From Streptococcus merionis DSM 19192 (GTDB taxonomy: Bacteria > Bacillota > Bacilli > Lactobacillales > Streptococcaceae): 64,000 bases of DNA. Shown here piece after piece: positions 47,083 through 57,317 of the stretch; positions within the stretch are counted from its first letter, which is position 1; each line of letters starts with the position of its first letter. The position numbers and the translations under genes are program-made. Location: contig NZ_KB904550.1 in NCBI RefSeq assembly GCF_000380085.1, positions 86,562-150,561 of the forward strand, given 5' to 3'. Below the pieces are notes generated by a model. The model saw only the letters and a list, made by a program, of their open reading frames with translations. It was not told the DNA's origin and searched no databases.

Positions 47083-47801
47083 ATCATCAACCCCACTATG
47101 AACAATATCTGAGCAATCTCAACGAAAGCCCCCAATGTATCTCCTGTATGCCCATCTATCTTTTGATAGACAAATCCTCGGTAGACAATTGCTCCAAAAA
47201 ATACGAGAGCATAGGCTATCAAGCCTTTTTGAGCAAAGGCAGCAAATGATAGAAAAATGGGAAGTACTTGACTGAGTGCTATTTGTCCGACAGTAGTCCC
47301 TGCAAAAAATTGTCCTGAACCTCCGCCTTCTCTGGCATATGTCATCCGATACAGCTGCAAGGCTAACCCTGCTTTCCCAATCATGGAAAGAAAGGCGACG
47401 ATCAGCCACTTTGGCTCAGGGAGATAGTCATAAGACACAATCATGATGCTATAATACAAGACCAACGCCAAGACACCGTTACTGCCAATCCGGCTGTCTT
47501 TCATAATCTCTAGCATTCTTTCTTTTTTTCGAGAAGAAAAGAGGCCATCTGCCATATCGGCTAATCCGTCTAAATGAAAACCACCTGTCAAAAGAACATC
47601 AAATAAAAGTGTCAAAATCCAAGCTATCTTCCCCGGCAAGAAAAGCTGAACCAGATAGTACCAGCCTGCCGACAAGAGTCCCAGCAAAAGACCAAACAGG
47701 GTAATGACTGGAATCCCTTTTCGAACATAGGCAATATCGACCTCTTTATTGATGACAATACGACTAAAAAATTGCGTGTAAAGAATCAGTGCCTGAATCA
47801 T
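47079..47801 (-). CDS. cobS: Adenosylcobinamide-GDP ribazoletransferase
   Basis: 240 residues from ATG 47801, which overlaps the cobU stop (ATGA); a longer frame would start with TTG without a ribosome site. Integral membrane enzyme with diagnostic GGFHLDGLADMADGLFSS and MLEIMKDSRIGSNGVLALVL. Joins alpha-ribazole(-P) to adenosylcobinamide-GDP, closing the nucleotide loop of cobalamin. Confidence 0.93.
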   Translation of the reverse strand: MIQALILYTQFFSRIVINKEVDIAYVRKGIPVITLFGLLLGLLSAGWYYLVQLFLPGKIAWILTLLFDVLLTGGFHLDGLADMADGLFSSRKKERMLEIMKDSRIGSNGVLALVLYYSIMIVSYDYLPEPKWLIVAFLSMIGKAGLALQLYRMTYAREGGGSGQFFAGTTVGQIALSQVLPIFLSFAAFAQKGLIAYALVFFGAIVYRGFVYQKIDGHTGDTLGAFVEIAQILFIVGLMI

Positions 47802-48382
47802 TTCAATCGTTGTGATAGCCCACAAATAACAAGATAGACTTCACTTGCCTCCTTTGCCAATCGTTGATTGATTTTTCCTAAAAGATCGCGAAAATAGCGT
47901 CCTAATTTCGTCTCGGGCACAATGCCTAACCCAATTTCATTCGTTACAACGTAGAGGGTTGCCTTGGTGTTAGAAAGCACTTCTAAGAGATTTTCCCACT
48001 CTGTTTCGATGGTTTTGGTCACGAGTTCTTGCTCATCTTTGGTCAAAAAATCATCGTCTGCTAGCATCAGCTTTTCTGGAAAATGACGCTCAACAGCATC
48101 AAACAGCACATTAGTGGTCAGCATCGTGGCACAATCTAGCAAATAATAATCATAGTCTTGCTCTTTTATCCACTGGCTAAGCCCTGCATATTGCTCATGA
48201 GTTGCCCAAGTTTTCGGACGGCGTTCTTGGTGCAGACGCACACGTTCTTGCCACTCCTCATCCTTGTGCTTGATGACACCTGTTGCAATATAGCAGACCC
48301 GCTCTTTGTCCCATAATTGCGCTTCCGTAAAACTCGACTTCCCGCTTCTTGCGCCACCTGTTACCAGTACCAACTTACCCAT
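47798..48382 (-). CDS. cobU: Adenosylcobinamide kinase / guanylyltransferase
   Basis: 194 residues from ATG 48382 (GGAG upstream), inside the end of hemL. P-loop [14 protein letters not shown] at the N terminus; [20 protein letters not shown] near 130-150; C-terminal [19 protein letters not shown]. Phosphorylates adenosylcobinamide and converts it to adenosylcobinamide-GDP for CobS. Confidence 0.94.
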   Translation of the reverse strand: MGKLVLVTGGARSGKSSFTEAQLWDKERVCYIATGVIKHKDEEWQERVRLHQERRPKTWATHEQYAGLSQWIKEQDYDYYLLDCATMLTTNVLFDAVERHFPEKLMLADDDFLTKDEQELVTKTIETEWENLLEVLSNTKATLYVVTNEIGLGIVPETKLGRYFRDLLGKINQRLAKEASEVYLVICGLSQRLK

Positions 48383-49661
48383 AGATTTCTCCAAATACGT
48401 GGTCAAATGCCTGTAATGTCCGGTCAATGTCCTCTTTTGTATGCTCTGTGGACATGAAATTTGACTCATATTGCGAGGGTGCTAGATAAATCCCTTTTTC
48501 GAGTAGCAAACGATGGACTTTTGCAAATAGGTGGTGATCACTCGCCTTAGAATCTTCAAAATTGCAGACAGGATGGTCGTTAAAGAAAAAGCCAAACATC
48601 GTTCCTGCACTTACAACTTGAAGAGGAATCTGATATTTCTCTTTCAAGCGCTCTAAGCCCGTACACAGCTGCTCAACGCGATCAAGCATTTGCTGAAACA
48701 AGTCAGGAGTTAATCGCTTGACGGTCTCATAGCCTGCCGTCATCGCAATCGGATTGCCTGATAGGGTACCCGCTTGGTAGATGGCTCCAAGGGGCGCCAC
48801 CTGATCCATATACACTTTTTTGCCACCAAAAGCAGCTACTGGAAAGCCACCACCGACAACCTTGCCAAGACAAATCAAATCTGGCTCTACTTGATACAGT
48901 CCAATCGCTCCTGTGTAGCTAGCACGGAAGCCCGTCATCACCTCATCCACGATAAAGAGCGCTCCGTACTCCCTTGTCAGATCACGGATAGCCCGAATAA
49001 ATTCCTCACTTGCCTTAATCAAGCCCATATTGCCAGCTACCGCTTCAATAATCACCCCAGCAATTTCTGTACCGTGTTGCTCAAAACACTCTTTGAGCGC
49101 TGCGATATTATTATAAGGCAAGCTGATGGTCTGACTTGCAGTGGCAGCCGGCACACCAGGAGAATCGGGAAGGCCAAAGGTTGCGATGCCTGATCCTGCT
49201 TCCACAAGAAAGGAATCACTATGTCCATGATAGCAACCGATAAACTTTACGATTTTATCACGCTTGGTGACTCCACGAGCTACCCGAATGGCACTCATGG
49301 TGGCTTCTGTTCCAGAATTGACCATGCGAAGACGTTCTAAGTAAGGCACACGCTCTTGTAACAGTTTTCCAAGTTTGGTTTCTAAAGGACTTGGCGCACC
49401 ATAGCTCGTTCCTTTTGCCACTGCTTCTTGCACTGCCGCAATGACCGGATCAGGGGCATGGCCTAAAATCATTGGCCCCCATGATAAAACATAGTCAATG
49501 TACTCTTGCCCATCTATGTCATACAGATAAGCCCCTTTTGCTTTGTCAATGAATAAGGGAGTTCCACCTACTGCCTTAAAGGCACGTACTGGGCTATTGA
49601 CACCTCCTGGAAAAACGTCTTGCGCTTCTAAAAAGGCTTTTTTTGATTGTTCTTGCTTCAT
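48375..49661 (-). CDS. hemL: Glutamate-1-semialdehyde 2,1-aminomutase
   Basis: 428 residues from ATG 49661 (AGGAG upstream). Class III PLP aminotransferase: [13 protein letters not shown] at the N terminus, [10 protein letters not shown], and the PLP lysine in [19 protein letters not shown]. Converts glutamate-1-semialdehyde to 5-aminolevulinate. Follows hemB, overlaps cobU; last hem gene of hemACDBL. Confidence 0.96.
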   Translation of the reverse strand: MKQEQSKKAFLEAQDVFPGGVNSPVRAFKAVGGTPLFIDKAKGAYLYDIDGQEYIDYVLSWGPMILGHAPDPVIAAVQEAVAKGTSYGAPSPLETKLGKLLQERVPYLERLRMVNSGTEATMSAIRVARGVTKRDKIVKFIGCYHGHSDSFLVEAGSGIATFGLPDSPGVPAATASQTISLPYNNIAALKECFEQHGTEIAGVIIEAVAGNMGLIKASEEFIRAIRDLTREYGALFIVDEVMTGFRASYTGAIGLYQVEPDLICLGKVVGGGFPVAAFGGKKVYMDQVAPLGAIYQAGTLSGNPIAMTAGYETVKRLTPDLFQQMLDRVEQLCTGLERLKEKYQIPLQVVSAGTMFGFFFNDHPVCNFEDSKASDHHLFAKVHRLLLEKGIYLAPSQYESNFMSTEHTKEDIDRTLQAFDHVFGEIYG

Positions 49662-49662
49662 C

Positions 49663-50643
49663 TCACACTCCTTTTTCTGAAAGATATGCAGCAACATCTT
49701 TCGCAAAATAGCTAATGATTAAATCAGCACCTGCTCGCTTCATGCCGATGAGAGTTTCGAGGACCAGTGATTGTTCATCAATCCACCCATTTTGAGCAGC
49801 CGCTTTAATCATCGCATATTCCCCGCTGACATTATACGCTACCAAAGGAAGCTGCGTTTGATTTCTCACATCTCGTAAAATGTCTAAGAAGGCTAGGGCT
49901 GGTTTGACCATTAAGAAATCAGCTCCTTCTTCTTCGTCACTCTTAGCTTCTCGAAGAGCTTCCAAGCGATTGGCAACATCCATTTGATAGGTTTTACGAT
50001 CCCCAAAAGCAGGGGCGCTTTCACCTGCATCACGAAACGGTCCGTAAAAACTTGACGCGAATTTAATCGCGTAAGACATGATCGGAATATCCTGAAAACC
50101 AGCTTCATCTAAGCCCTTACGGATGGCATAGACATAGCCATCCATGGCATTTGATGGGGCAATAATATCTGCTCCTGCACGCGCTTGACTAACCGCGACT
50201 TTGACGAGACGTTTCAGCGATAGGTCGTTATCCACCACCTCGCCTTTTAAAATGCCACAATGACCGTGACTTGTAAATTCACAAAGACAAGTATCGGCAA
50301 TCACAATAATGTCAGGATAGGCTGTTTTGATGAGAGAAATGGCTTGCTGGACAATACCCTTTTCTGCTGAAGCTTGTGAGCCCTGTTCATCTTTTTTCTC
50401 AGGAATCCCAAATAAGATAAAGGCCTTTATCCCTAATTGAACGCACTCTCTCACTTCCTCGACAATAGCTGTGAGGGGAAATTGGTAAACGCCCGGCATG
50501 GAAGGGACTTCCTGTTTTTGGTCTATCCCTTCTTTGACAAACAAAGGCTGAATCATATCATCTATTGATACATGTGTTTCCCTCACTAAATCTCGCATGA
50601 CAGGATTTTTTCTCAAACGTCTGTGTCTTGAAAATGGCTCCAT
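49663..50643 (-). CDS. hemB: Delta-aminolevulinic acid dehydratase (porphobilinogen synthase)
   Basis: 326 residues. Zinc-type cysteine cluster [14 protein letters not shown]. Schiff-base lysines in [15 protein letters not shown] and [11 protein letters not shown]. Condenses two 5-aminolevulinate molecules to porphobilinogen. AAGGAG precedes the ATG, which lies 2 bp from the hemD stop. Confidence 0.97.
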   Translation of the reverse strand: MEPFSRHRRLRKNPVMRDLVRETHVSIDDMIQPLFVKEGIDQKQEVPSMPGVYQFPLTAIVEEVRECVQLGIKAFILFGIPEKKDEQGSQASAEKGIVQQAISLIKTAYPDIIVIADTCLCEFTSHGHCGILKGEVVDNDLSLKRLVKVAVSQARAGADIIAPSNAMDGYVYAIRKGLDEAGFQDIPIMSYAIKFASSFYGPFRDAGESAPAFGDRKTYQMDVANRLEALREAKSDEEEGADFLMVKPALAFLDILRDVRNQTQLPLVAYNVSGEYAMIKAAAQNGWIDEQSLVLETLIGMKRAGADLIISYFAKDVAAYLSEKGV

Positions 50644-50645
50644 TG

Positions 50646-51356
50646 CTATTTTCTCCTTTTTCTAATAATATCTTCGACCATATTTTCAACCGATGGGCTG
50701 TCTGGCATAAAATGGACAGCTTGTCCAGCTTCTAGCACCGCTTTTGCTGTGCTGGTGCCAATCACTGCTATTTGGTGTGTCTCTGGCAATTGGGGACAGA
50801 CCTCATAAAAGCTCTGCCAAGCTGATGGACTGGCATAGGTCCACAGGACATTTTCTTCTATCAAGTACTGGCCAATCTTTTCTTGGCTAACGGTATTGGG
50901 CTTGGTATCGTACAAAGGCCAAGCAATCACGTCGTGACCATGTTTTCGTAAGGTATCTGCAAGGACAGGATTGGATAAGCTACTTTGTGGTAGTAAAATC
51001 GTTTGTCTGACTAACTTCAAGTCTAACCATTCTTTGGCAAATTCTGTGGCATATTGATAGGTGGATTCAAAGTCAATGGTATGCCCCAAGGCCTGCACTG
51101 CTTTGCTCGTCTGATGACCGATCGTTGCAATACGAGTTTTGTCTCCAATGTATGGGGCAAAAAAGTCAACAGCAACAGCGCTGGTAAAAAAGAGCCAGTC
51201 AGCTTGTGGCAGCCGCTGTAAGACCCACTCTGGCAGCGGATTTGCTTGACAGGTGATTAGGGGAAGATGGCACACCTCAAAAGAATGCCTTTCGAGCCGT
51301 TCTCTCAACTCTTCATCAAGAGGGTGCTCTCTGGTAAACAGAATCTTTTGTGTCAT
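50646..51356 (-). CDS. hemD: Uroporphyrinogen-III synthase
   Basis: 236 residues. Family is weakly conserved, but the two-lobe pattern is visible ([82 protein letters not shown]). Cyclises hydroxymethylbilane to uroporphyrinogen III. ATG overlaps the hemC stop (ATGA). A second HemD-like domain exists in the SUMT fusion at 60976-62430. Confidence 0.88.
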   Translation of the reverse strand: MTQKILFTREHPLDEELRERLERHSFEVCHLPLITCQANPLPEWVLQRLPQADWLFFTSAVAVDFFAPYIGDKTRIATIGHQTSKAVQALGHTIDFESTYQYATEFAKEWLDLKLVRQTILLPQSSLSNPVLADTLRKHGHDVIAWPLYDTKPNTVSQEKIGQYLIEENVLWTYASPSAWQSFYEVCPQLPETHQIAVIGTSTAKAVLEAGQAVHFMPDSPSVENMVEDIIRKRRK

Positions 51357-52261
51357 CTTATGCCAAATGCTCCCTGCTTTTCTAGCTGTTCAACCACCTG
51401 ACTTGCTAAGTTCTGTGTCTTTTCTCCTGAAACTCTTGCATAGACACAGGTCCCATCTGCTGTAGCAAGCATGGCATCTAACTGATAGCCACTGGATGTT
51501 TTTTGAGCCAAGGCCGCCAGAGGAAAGGTGCAATCCGCCTGCATCAAGGCTAGAACTTCTCGCTCTAGCGTGACCTCATCTGCCGTTTCCTTATCATGAA
51601 CTTCCTTTAACAGATGGAGCACATTCATATCACCTTGTCGGCATTCAATCGCCAAAGCCCCTTGAGAAATAGCAGGTAAGCAGTCACTGACGTCTAATAC
51701 CTCTATGGGAAGAGCCTCGTCTTCTAACCAGCCAATCCGTGATAGACCAGCCATCGCAAGAACAATGGCATCGTATTCTCCGTCTAAGACCTTTTGAACC
51801 CGCGTATCAATATTGCCACGTAAGTCACGAATCTCTAAATCTGGGCGCAGTTTCAGGAGCTGTACTTTTCGGCGCAAACTACTTGTTCCAACGCAAGCCC
51901 CTTTAGGAAGACGCTCTAAGGTCATGCCTTTTTGATGAAAAATCAGACAGTCTCGCGCATCTTCACGCTTTGGAATAGCCCCTATCTGACAGCCCTCAAC
52001 CAATAAAGCTGGCATATCCTTTAGGCTATGGATTGCCAAATCAATTTCCTTGTCTAGTAAAGCTCGCTCAATCTCTTTGACAAACACTCCTTTTCCACCA
52101 ATTTCTTGTAAACTAACGTGACTCAGCCGATCTCCCTTCGTCGTATAAGGAACGAGTTCAAAGGTAATTTCTGGGTGAAACTGCTGAATCTGGTCTAATA
52201 CTTGCTTGGTCTGGGTTTGAGCTAACTTACTGTTTCTCGTTCCCACTTTGATGACGGTCAT
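51353..52261 (-). CDS. hemC: Hydroxymethylbilane synthase (porphobilinogen deaminase)
   Basis: 302 residues. N-terminal VGTRNSKLAQTQT; KGDRLSHVSL; HSLKDMP; and the cofactor-attachment Cys in MQADCTFPLAAL (normally GGCxxPxA). Builds the linear tetrapyrrole. GGAGGA precedes the ATG, which lies inside the hemA end. Confidence 0.95.
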   Translation of the reverse strand: MTVIKVGTRNSKLAQTQTKQVLDQIQQFHPEITFELVPYTTKGDRLSHVSLQEIGGKGVFVKEIERALLDKEIDLAIHSLKDMPALLVEGCQIGAIPKREDARDCLIFHQKGMTLERLPKGACVGTSSLRRKVQLLKLRPDLEIRDLRGNIDTRVQKVLDGEYDAIVLAMAGLSRIGWLEDEALPIEVLDVSDCLPAISQGALAIECRQGDMNVLHLLKEVHDKETADEVTLEREVLALMQADCTFPLAALAQKTSSGYQLDAMLATADGTCVYARVSGEKTQNLASQVVEQLEKQGAFGIR

Positions 52262-53507
52262 GGCCTTCCTCCTCCTTTTGCTTGCCTAAGCCAAAAATCT
52301 TGCTAATCAGGGCAATATCATAGGCTGCATTTTCACCGATAGACATTTCTTTTAACTGCAAAATCGGCTCTTTAATGATTTGATTGACAATACTTTTCAT
52401 ATGCTTGGCGATTTGCTTTTGCTCACGCGGTGTCAAATCTGGCAATTTTCGATTGAGACTTTCTAGAGCGGCTTCCTGAGCTTGAATGGCATGTTCTCTT
52501 ATCTCACGAATCAAAGGAACAATTCCCAACTGCTGCCGCCATTCATCAAATTTTATCAGCTCACCTTCCACCTCATCTGCTATTTTGGCGGCGATTTGCT
52601 GCCGTTCAGCTTGATAGAGTTCAAGCTGATTGGTCAGATTTTCAATATTGTACAACTGCAAATCCGAGTTTGGATGAATCGTCCTTGGAAGACATAAATC
52701 AAAGGCAATCACATCTTTTTTCATCATGGAAGCAAACAGGATGTATTCACCTGCCTTGACTGCTGAAAACAGGACATCAGCTTGCTTAGCAACAGCTGCT
52801 AACTCCTCCCAAGAATGGGCAGAAACACGTGAATCTTCCAGAAATGGACTGGCTTTTTCAATTGTTCTATTGACTAGCATAATATCGCTAAATGGTTTTT
52901 TCAAAGCATACTTTGTCACCAGCTGACCAATCTCCCCTAAACCAATAATCGCAATCTTTTTTTGTGTGTAATCTAGCTCCAGATTATCCAGCTGCTGCAT
53001 AGCCGTCAAACCAATGGAAATCGGACGTGCATTGATACGGTATTCATCGTGCATCCGTTTGGCAAATGTTAGGACCTGCTTAGACACTTCATTTAAAATA
53101 ACACCTGTTGTTCCCGCCTCTTGCGCCTTTAAAAAAGCCTGCTTTACTTGTCCAAGAATCTGCGTCTCTCCTAAAATTTTCGACTCTAAACCGATCGAAA
53201 CACGAAGCAAATGCCGCAAGACATCATCGTTTTCTTTAAATAATAGATAAGGCTCAAGGTCTGCTACTTCTATCTGAAACCAATTGGCTAAAAAATGCTT
53301 GGCATAGTAGCGACCTGTATGAAGCTGATCAACCACAAGGTAAAGCTCTGTGCGGTTGCAGGTTGAGACAATGACATTTTCTAGCACACTTTTTTCTTTG
53401 GCTAATGCTTGAAGGGCGTCTTCTCTCTCCTCATCTGAAAAATGCACTCTTTCTAAGACTGAAAGTGGTGTTTCTTTATGTGTCAGCCCCACATATAATA
53501 AATACAT
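52227..53507 (-). CDS. hemA: Glutamyl-tRNA reductase
   Basis: 426 residues. Catalytic Cys in VSTCNRTELYLV near residue 50; NADPH loop GLGEIGQLV near 192; C-terminal dimerisation helix (QKQIAKHMKSIVNQIIKEPI). Reduces glutamyl-tRNA to glutamate-1-semialdehyde, the first step of C5-pathway tetrapyrrole synthesis. First gene of hemACDBL-cobUSC. Repeat DNA fills the 475 bp upstream. Confidence 0.97.
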   Translation of the reverse strand: MYLLYVGLTHKETPLSVLERVHFSDEEREDALQALAKEKSVLENVIVSTCNRTELYLVVDQLHTGRYYAKHFLANWFQIEVADLEPYLLFKENDDVLRHLLRVSIGLESKILGETQILGQVKQAFLKAQEAGTTGVILNEVSKQVLTFAKRMHDEYRINARPISIGLTAMQQLDNLELDYTQKKIAIIGLGEIGQLVTKYALKKPFSDIMLVNRTIEKASPFLEDSRVSAHSWEELAAVAKQADVLFSAVKAGEYILFASMMKKDVIAFDLCLPRTIHPNSDLQLYNIENLTNQLELYQAERQQIAAKIADEVEGELIKFDEWRQQLGIVPLIREIREHAIQAQEAALESLNRKLPDLTPREQKQIAKHMKSIVNQIIKEPILQLKEMSIGENAAYDIALISKIFGLGKQKEEEGHDRHQSGNEKQ

Positions 53508-53982
53508 ACCTATTTCCCTCTTCTATCTTTACTGATGGATATTTGATATTCGCCTTGTCACATCTTGCGGAATTGAGTTCCGCAAAAATAGTCACGCGCT
53601 GGTTGGAATTCTATTGATTTATTAGCGGTAGCTCGCTGGGGTCTCACAACGAGGCTGGGACAAAAGTAGCTCCAACCTCCTGTATTTTTAGATTTACTAA
53701 CAAGACGCAGTGGTTGAGTGGGCTCTAATACGTTGATAAATCAACTTTTAGAACCCTACTCAACGGTTCGCTGTCTCCAATCGTTTGCTTACAACGTGCG
53801 CAACTCTTGGACAGCCCCGTAACTGTGCGGAGGTGGGATAGAAATTATCCAGTGGATGATTTCTATCTGAGCCTTGAAATAAGAGAGCGAAGAAAATCGA
53901 ATTTCTTCGAAATTACCGATTTTTGGCCCACCGCCTGTTCGGCCGCCTATTTTTACCGTGCTCGCTTAACGGGCTTTGTATC
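53508..53982. repeat. Repeat-filled gap upstream of hemA
   Basis: 53650-53840 is a repeat of the GAGGCTGGGACAAAAG type, with internal pairs (GGGCTCTAATACG ... TAGAACCC). 53870-53990 is an inverted copy of the module AAAAATCGGTAATTT ... AATAGGCGGCCGAACAGG ... AAGATACAAAGCCCG. On the minus strand its TAAGATAC start provides the stop codon of the precorrin-2 dehydrogenase gene. No gene and no cobalamin riboswitch seen. Confidence 0.7.
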
Positions 53983-54414
53983 TTACAGCTCCTCTAATAG
54001 TTTTTCTAGTTTTGTTCGGACTTCTTTGGAGCGTTCTGGTGAGAGGCCATTGGTTGAAATCATGACAGAAAAATCTTGTGCTTTAGCGATAGCGACATTA
54101 TAGAAATCTGAGAAGTGTTTATCTCCTGTGTTATTGACCAATTGACTAGGATGCGCGTCCATCATGACTTGGCGATTGACAGAAGCGTCATTTGTACAGG
54201 CAAAGACCAGCTTCGCATCTGCTAAATCCCCTTTTTGGTAGGTTCTTTTTACCCAAGTAATCGTTTCTGCATCAATCTTCTCATATAAGCTAGGACTGAT
54301 CACAACTACGTTTGCCTTTTCTGCTATCAGCGTTTTAATTTTCCTTGCTGCTACACGGCCTCCACCGACTACCACAACCTTCTTATCTTGAATATTGATC
54401 ATAACTGGATACAT
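53983..54414 (-). CDS. Precorrin-2 dehydrogenase (SirC/Met8/CysG-N type), short
   Basis: 143 residues. N-terminal MYPVMINIQDKKVVVVGGGR with the NAD loop VVGGGRVAARK, then VFACTNDASVNRQV and NNTGDKHFSDFYNVA (with active-site Asp). Oxidises precorrin-2 to sirohydrochlorin, the substrate of the cobaltochelatase CbiK encoded nearby. Shorter than Met8 (about 270) and CysG-N (about 200), so it probably lacks the chelatase/dimerisation tail. The stop codon lies in a repeat, so C-terminal shortening is possible. Third gene after cbiP and pduO-type. Confidence 0.85.
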   Translation of the reverse strand: MYPVMINIQDKKVVVVGGGRVAARKIKTLIAEKANVVVISPSLYEKIDAETITWVKRTYQKGDLADAKLVFACTNDASVNRQVMMDAHPSQLVNNTGDKHFSDFYNVAIAKAQDFSVMISTNGLSPERSKEVRTKLEKLLEEL

Positions 54415-54422
54415 AAGAACTC

Positions 54423-54998
54423 CTATGTTTTACTACGAAAAATTTTAGCACTGCGCTTATAAACAGTATCCGAAACGTCTAAGCGATGATTTACCAAACG
54501 CGCGATAACAAAGAAATAATCAGATAGACGATTGATATAGGTTAGGCCAACGGGATTAACAGCTTCATCTGCCTCAATAACAGCCACCATACGCCTTTCC
54601 AATCTTCGCGTCATGGTACGCGCCATATGAAAGGAACTGGCAATCTTATGCCCACCTGGGATGATAAAATGTTCTAGCTTAGGTGGTATGTGCATATAAC
54701 GATCCAAGCGTTCTTCTAACCACTGAACATCTGCTTCTTTTTGCTTATACGGACGCAACTCTCTGGGGGTAGCCAAATCACTGCCACAGTCAAATAAGTG
54801 CTGCTGGATTTCTTCACACTCATTTCTCAAATCCGCTAAGCAGTCATAGTTGCCCATTTCTGCTACAATCTGCCCTAACAGGGAGCATACTTCATCCATG
54901 GTTCCATAGGCTTCCACGCGAACATGTGTTTTGGAGACACGATCGCCACCATAAAGCCGAGTAAAACCGGTATCTCCATACTTTGTATAAATCCTCAT
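54423..54998 (-). CDS. pduO: Cob(I)yrinic acid a,c-diamide adenosyltransferase, PduO type
   Basis: 191 residues. N-terminal IYTKYGDTGFTRLYGGDRVSK (ATP-binding), EAYGTMDEVCSLLGQ, and C-terminal ARTMTRRLERRMVA. All are hallmarks of the PduO family of ATP:corrinoid adenosyltransferases. Adds the 5'-deoxyadenosyl ligand to cob(I)alamin or precursors. Two bp after the cbiP stop. Confidence 0.95.
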   Translation of the reverse strand: MRIYTKYGDTGFTRLYGGDRVSKTHVRVEAYGTMDEVCSLLGQIVAEMGNYDCLADLRNECEEIQQHLFDCGSDLATPRELRPYKQKEADVQWLEERLDRYMHIPPKLEHFIIPGGHKIASSFHMARTMTRRLERRMVAVIEADEAVNPVGLTYINRLSDYFFVIARLVNHRLDVSDTVYKRSAKIFRSKT

Positions 54999-55000
54999 AG

Positions 55001-56497
55001 TTACCTTTCTTGATTGATGATCTGATAAATGCTCTTCATATCCAAGGCATTTCGCAACAAGTCTGCTAATTTATCGTATTCGCGATCTTTAAATTCTTCT
55101 AAGGTCACGACTTGTTCGGCAATAGGCGCCAAGCCCTTTTGTTCTCGAATCATATTAAGATAGGCTCTTGTCCACTCCAGATTGTCAAAAACGCCATGCA
55201 AATAGGTTCCTTGAACCTGACCACCGTGTGCTACCGCACCATCTGTCCGCCTTGTGTTTTCCCCATTTTGAACGGTAATGGTCGAAAATGGCGTAACGCC
55301 CTCATCAAGGGTTGTCTCTCCCATGTGGATCTCATAGCCAGCTAAAACCTGCCCCTGATGCTCTGCTTGAACTTGGGTTGTGCGCTTCACCGCATTGAAC
55401 CTTGTCGTTGCCCCAATGATTCCTAAGCCTGAGATTTCATCTCGGTCTGACTCGACATGCAGGGGATCCGAGATTTTTTTACCGAGAAGCTGGTAGCCAC
55501 CGCAAATCCCAAAAATTTGAACACCCTTTTCCAAACAATGCAAGATTTCTTTTTCCAATCCCGATTCACGCAGATAGAGCATATCTTCAATGGTATTTTT
55601 ACTTCCTGGTAAAATTAATAAATCAGGCAAACCAATCGCATCACCTGGCATCACATACCGAACGGAGACATCAGGTTGGATTTCTAAACTATGAAAATCA
55701 GTGAAATTGGACATTCTCTTTAAGCCGACAATAGCAACATCCAGATCTTTTTTGACATCAAAGCGACGACTTTTCTGAACAAGGGCAACACTGTCTTCAC
55801 TATCAATCGCTAAATCAGCATAAGGGACAACTCCCAGAACAGGAACGTCCGTTAGCTCTTCAATCATGTCAATCCCTGATTGCAGCAGTGCAACGTCTCC
55901 GCGGAATTTATTGATAATGACCCCTTTTATACGTGCTCGATCTTCTTTTGGCATCAGTTCGATCGTTCCATAGATCGAGGCAAAAACACCACCTTTATCA
56001 ATATCAGCCACCAAGATGACAGGCGCATCAACCAATTTTGCCATGCCCATATTGACAATATCGTGGCTATTTAGATTGATTTCAGCTGGACTGCCCGCTC
56101 CCTCTAGGACAATGACATCATTTTCGCTGCCCAATTCTTCATACACTTCCTTGATTTTAGGAAGCAGTTCTTGCTTGAATTCGTGGTACTCTACCGCGTC
56201 CATATCGGACAATACCTCTCCCATGAAAACGACTTGCGATTTTCTGTCTGATGTTGGTTTTAACAGGACAGGGTTCATTCGAACATCTGGATCTACCCCA
56301 GCTGCTTCAGCCTGAACAACTTGAGCCCGCCCCATCTCATAACCTTTTTTTGTGATAAAAGAATTTAAGGCCATATTTTGTGATTTAAAGGGAACAACCG
56401 CAAAACCGTCCTGCTTCAAAATCCGACATAGGCCAGCAACAATGATGCTTTTTCCTGCATCAGAAGCTGTTCCTTGAACCATGATTGATTTAACCAT
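55001..56497 (-). CDS. cbiP: Cobyric acid synthase
   Basis: 498 residues from ATG 56497 with AAAGGTG upstream. P-loop-like VQGTASDAGKS at the N terminus; glutaminase domain with nucleophile Cys in FGICGGYQLLG and His in GTYLHGVFDN. Amidates four side chains of adenosylcobyrinate a,c-diamide. Its start overlaps the cbiO stop. Confidence 0.96.
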   Translation of the reverse strand: MVKSIMVQGTASDAGKSIIVAGLCRILKQDGFAVVPFKSQNMALNSFITKKGYEMGRAQVVQAEAAGVDPDVRMNPVLLKPTSDRKSQVVFMGEVLSDMDAVEYHEFKQELLPKIKEVYEELGSENDVIVLEGAGSPAEINLNSHDIVNMGMAKLVDAPVILVADIDKGGVFASIYGTIELMPKEDRARIKGVIINKFRGDVALLQSGIDMIEELTDVPVLGVVPYADLAIDSEDSVALVQKSRRFDVKKDLDVAIVGLKRMSNFTDFHSLEIQPDVSVRYVMPGDAIGLPDLLILPGSKNTIEDMLYLRESGLEKEILHCLEKGVQIFGICGGYQLLGKKISDPLHVESDRDEISGLGIIGATTRFNAVKRTTQVQAEHQGQVLAGYEIHMGETTLDEGVTPFSTITVQNGENTRRTDGAVAHGGQVQGTYLHGVFDNLEWTRAYLNMIREQKGLAPIAEQVVTLEEFKDREYDKLADLLRNALDMKSIYQIINQER

Positions 56498-56499
56498 TT

Positions 56500-57300
56500 T
56501 CACTCACCTTTCAATTTCTTAAAAAAATCCATTTCACTCTCTGCCAGAGGGGTCTGTAGCGCTTGGTGCAATTTGACAATCCAAGGAGCTTCTAATCCTG
56601 CTTCTTCTAACAAAGCAACCTGCTGGAAAAACTCTCTTTTTTCACCTTCTGTAACAACTCTTCCCTTATTTAATAAATAAGCGTAGTCGCAACAATCATA
56701 CATCAAGTCCATATCATGACTGGTTAAAAGAATATTTGTCCCACTTTTGACCAATTTCTTCATCGTTTGCGCCATTTGCTGGCGTCCTTTAGGATCTAAT
56801 CCAGCTGTCGGCTCATCTAAGAGAAGATAGTTGGGCTGCAACGCCAACATGCCAGCTATAGCGACACGCTTTTTCTGGCCGTAGCTGAGGTACTGCAAGG
56901 GTTTATCCCCTAAATGCTCAATATCAAGCATCTTCATAGCTTGTAAAACACGACGCTCTATTTCTTCTGGTTGATACCCTAGATTTTCCAAAGCTAGTCC
57001 AATATCGTCTTTGACAAGGGTATAAAACAGCTGCTGCTCAGGATTTTGAAAGACCATATTGACCTGTTGACGATAGTGATACAAGGCCTTTTTCGTCCTT
57101 GAAACAGGAATGCCATTGTAAATCACTTGCCCTTCTTGAGGTAACAAAAGCCCCATAATCACTTTCATCAAGGTGGACTTACCAGAGCCATTGGCTCCTA
57201 AAATCCCTGTGATCAGACCTTCCTTAAAATCCATCGAAATATCTTTCAGCGTCAGATTTTCCTTATCGTAAGAAAATGAGACTTGTTTTACTTGCAGCAT
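56500..57300 (-). CDS. cbiO: Cobalt ECF transporter ATPase
   Basis: 266 residues. Walker A GANGSGKSTLMK, Q-loop FQNPEQQL, signature YLSYGQKKRVAIAG, Walker B LLLDEPTAGLD and switch His LTSHDMDL. ECF-type ATPase energising CbiMNQ. C-terminal extension after residue 220. Seventeen bp after cbiQ. Confidence 0.95.
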   Translation of the reverse strand: MLQVKQVSFSYDKENLTLKDISMDFKEGLITGILGANGSGKSTLMKVIMGLLLPQEGQVIYNGIPVSRTKKALYHYRQQVNMVFQNPEQQLFYTLVKDDIGLALENLGYQPEEIERRVLQAMKMLDIEHLGDKPLQYLSYGQKKRVAIAGMLALQPNYLLLDEPTAGLDPKGRQQMAQTMKKLVKSGTNILLTSHDMDLMYDCCDYAYLLNKGRVVTEGEKREFFQQVALLEEAGLEAPWIVKLHQALQTPLAESEMDFFKKLKGE

Positions 57301-57317
57301 TTTGTTTCCCCAGCTTT

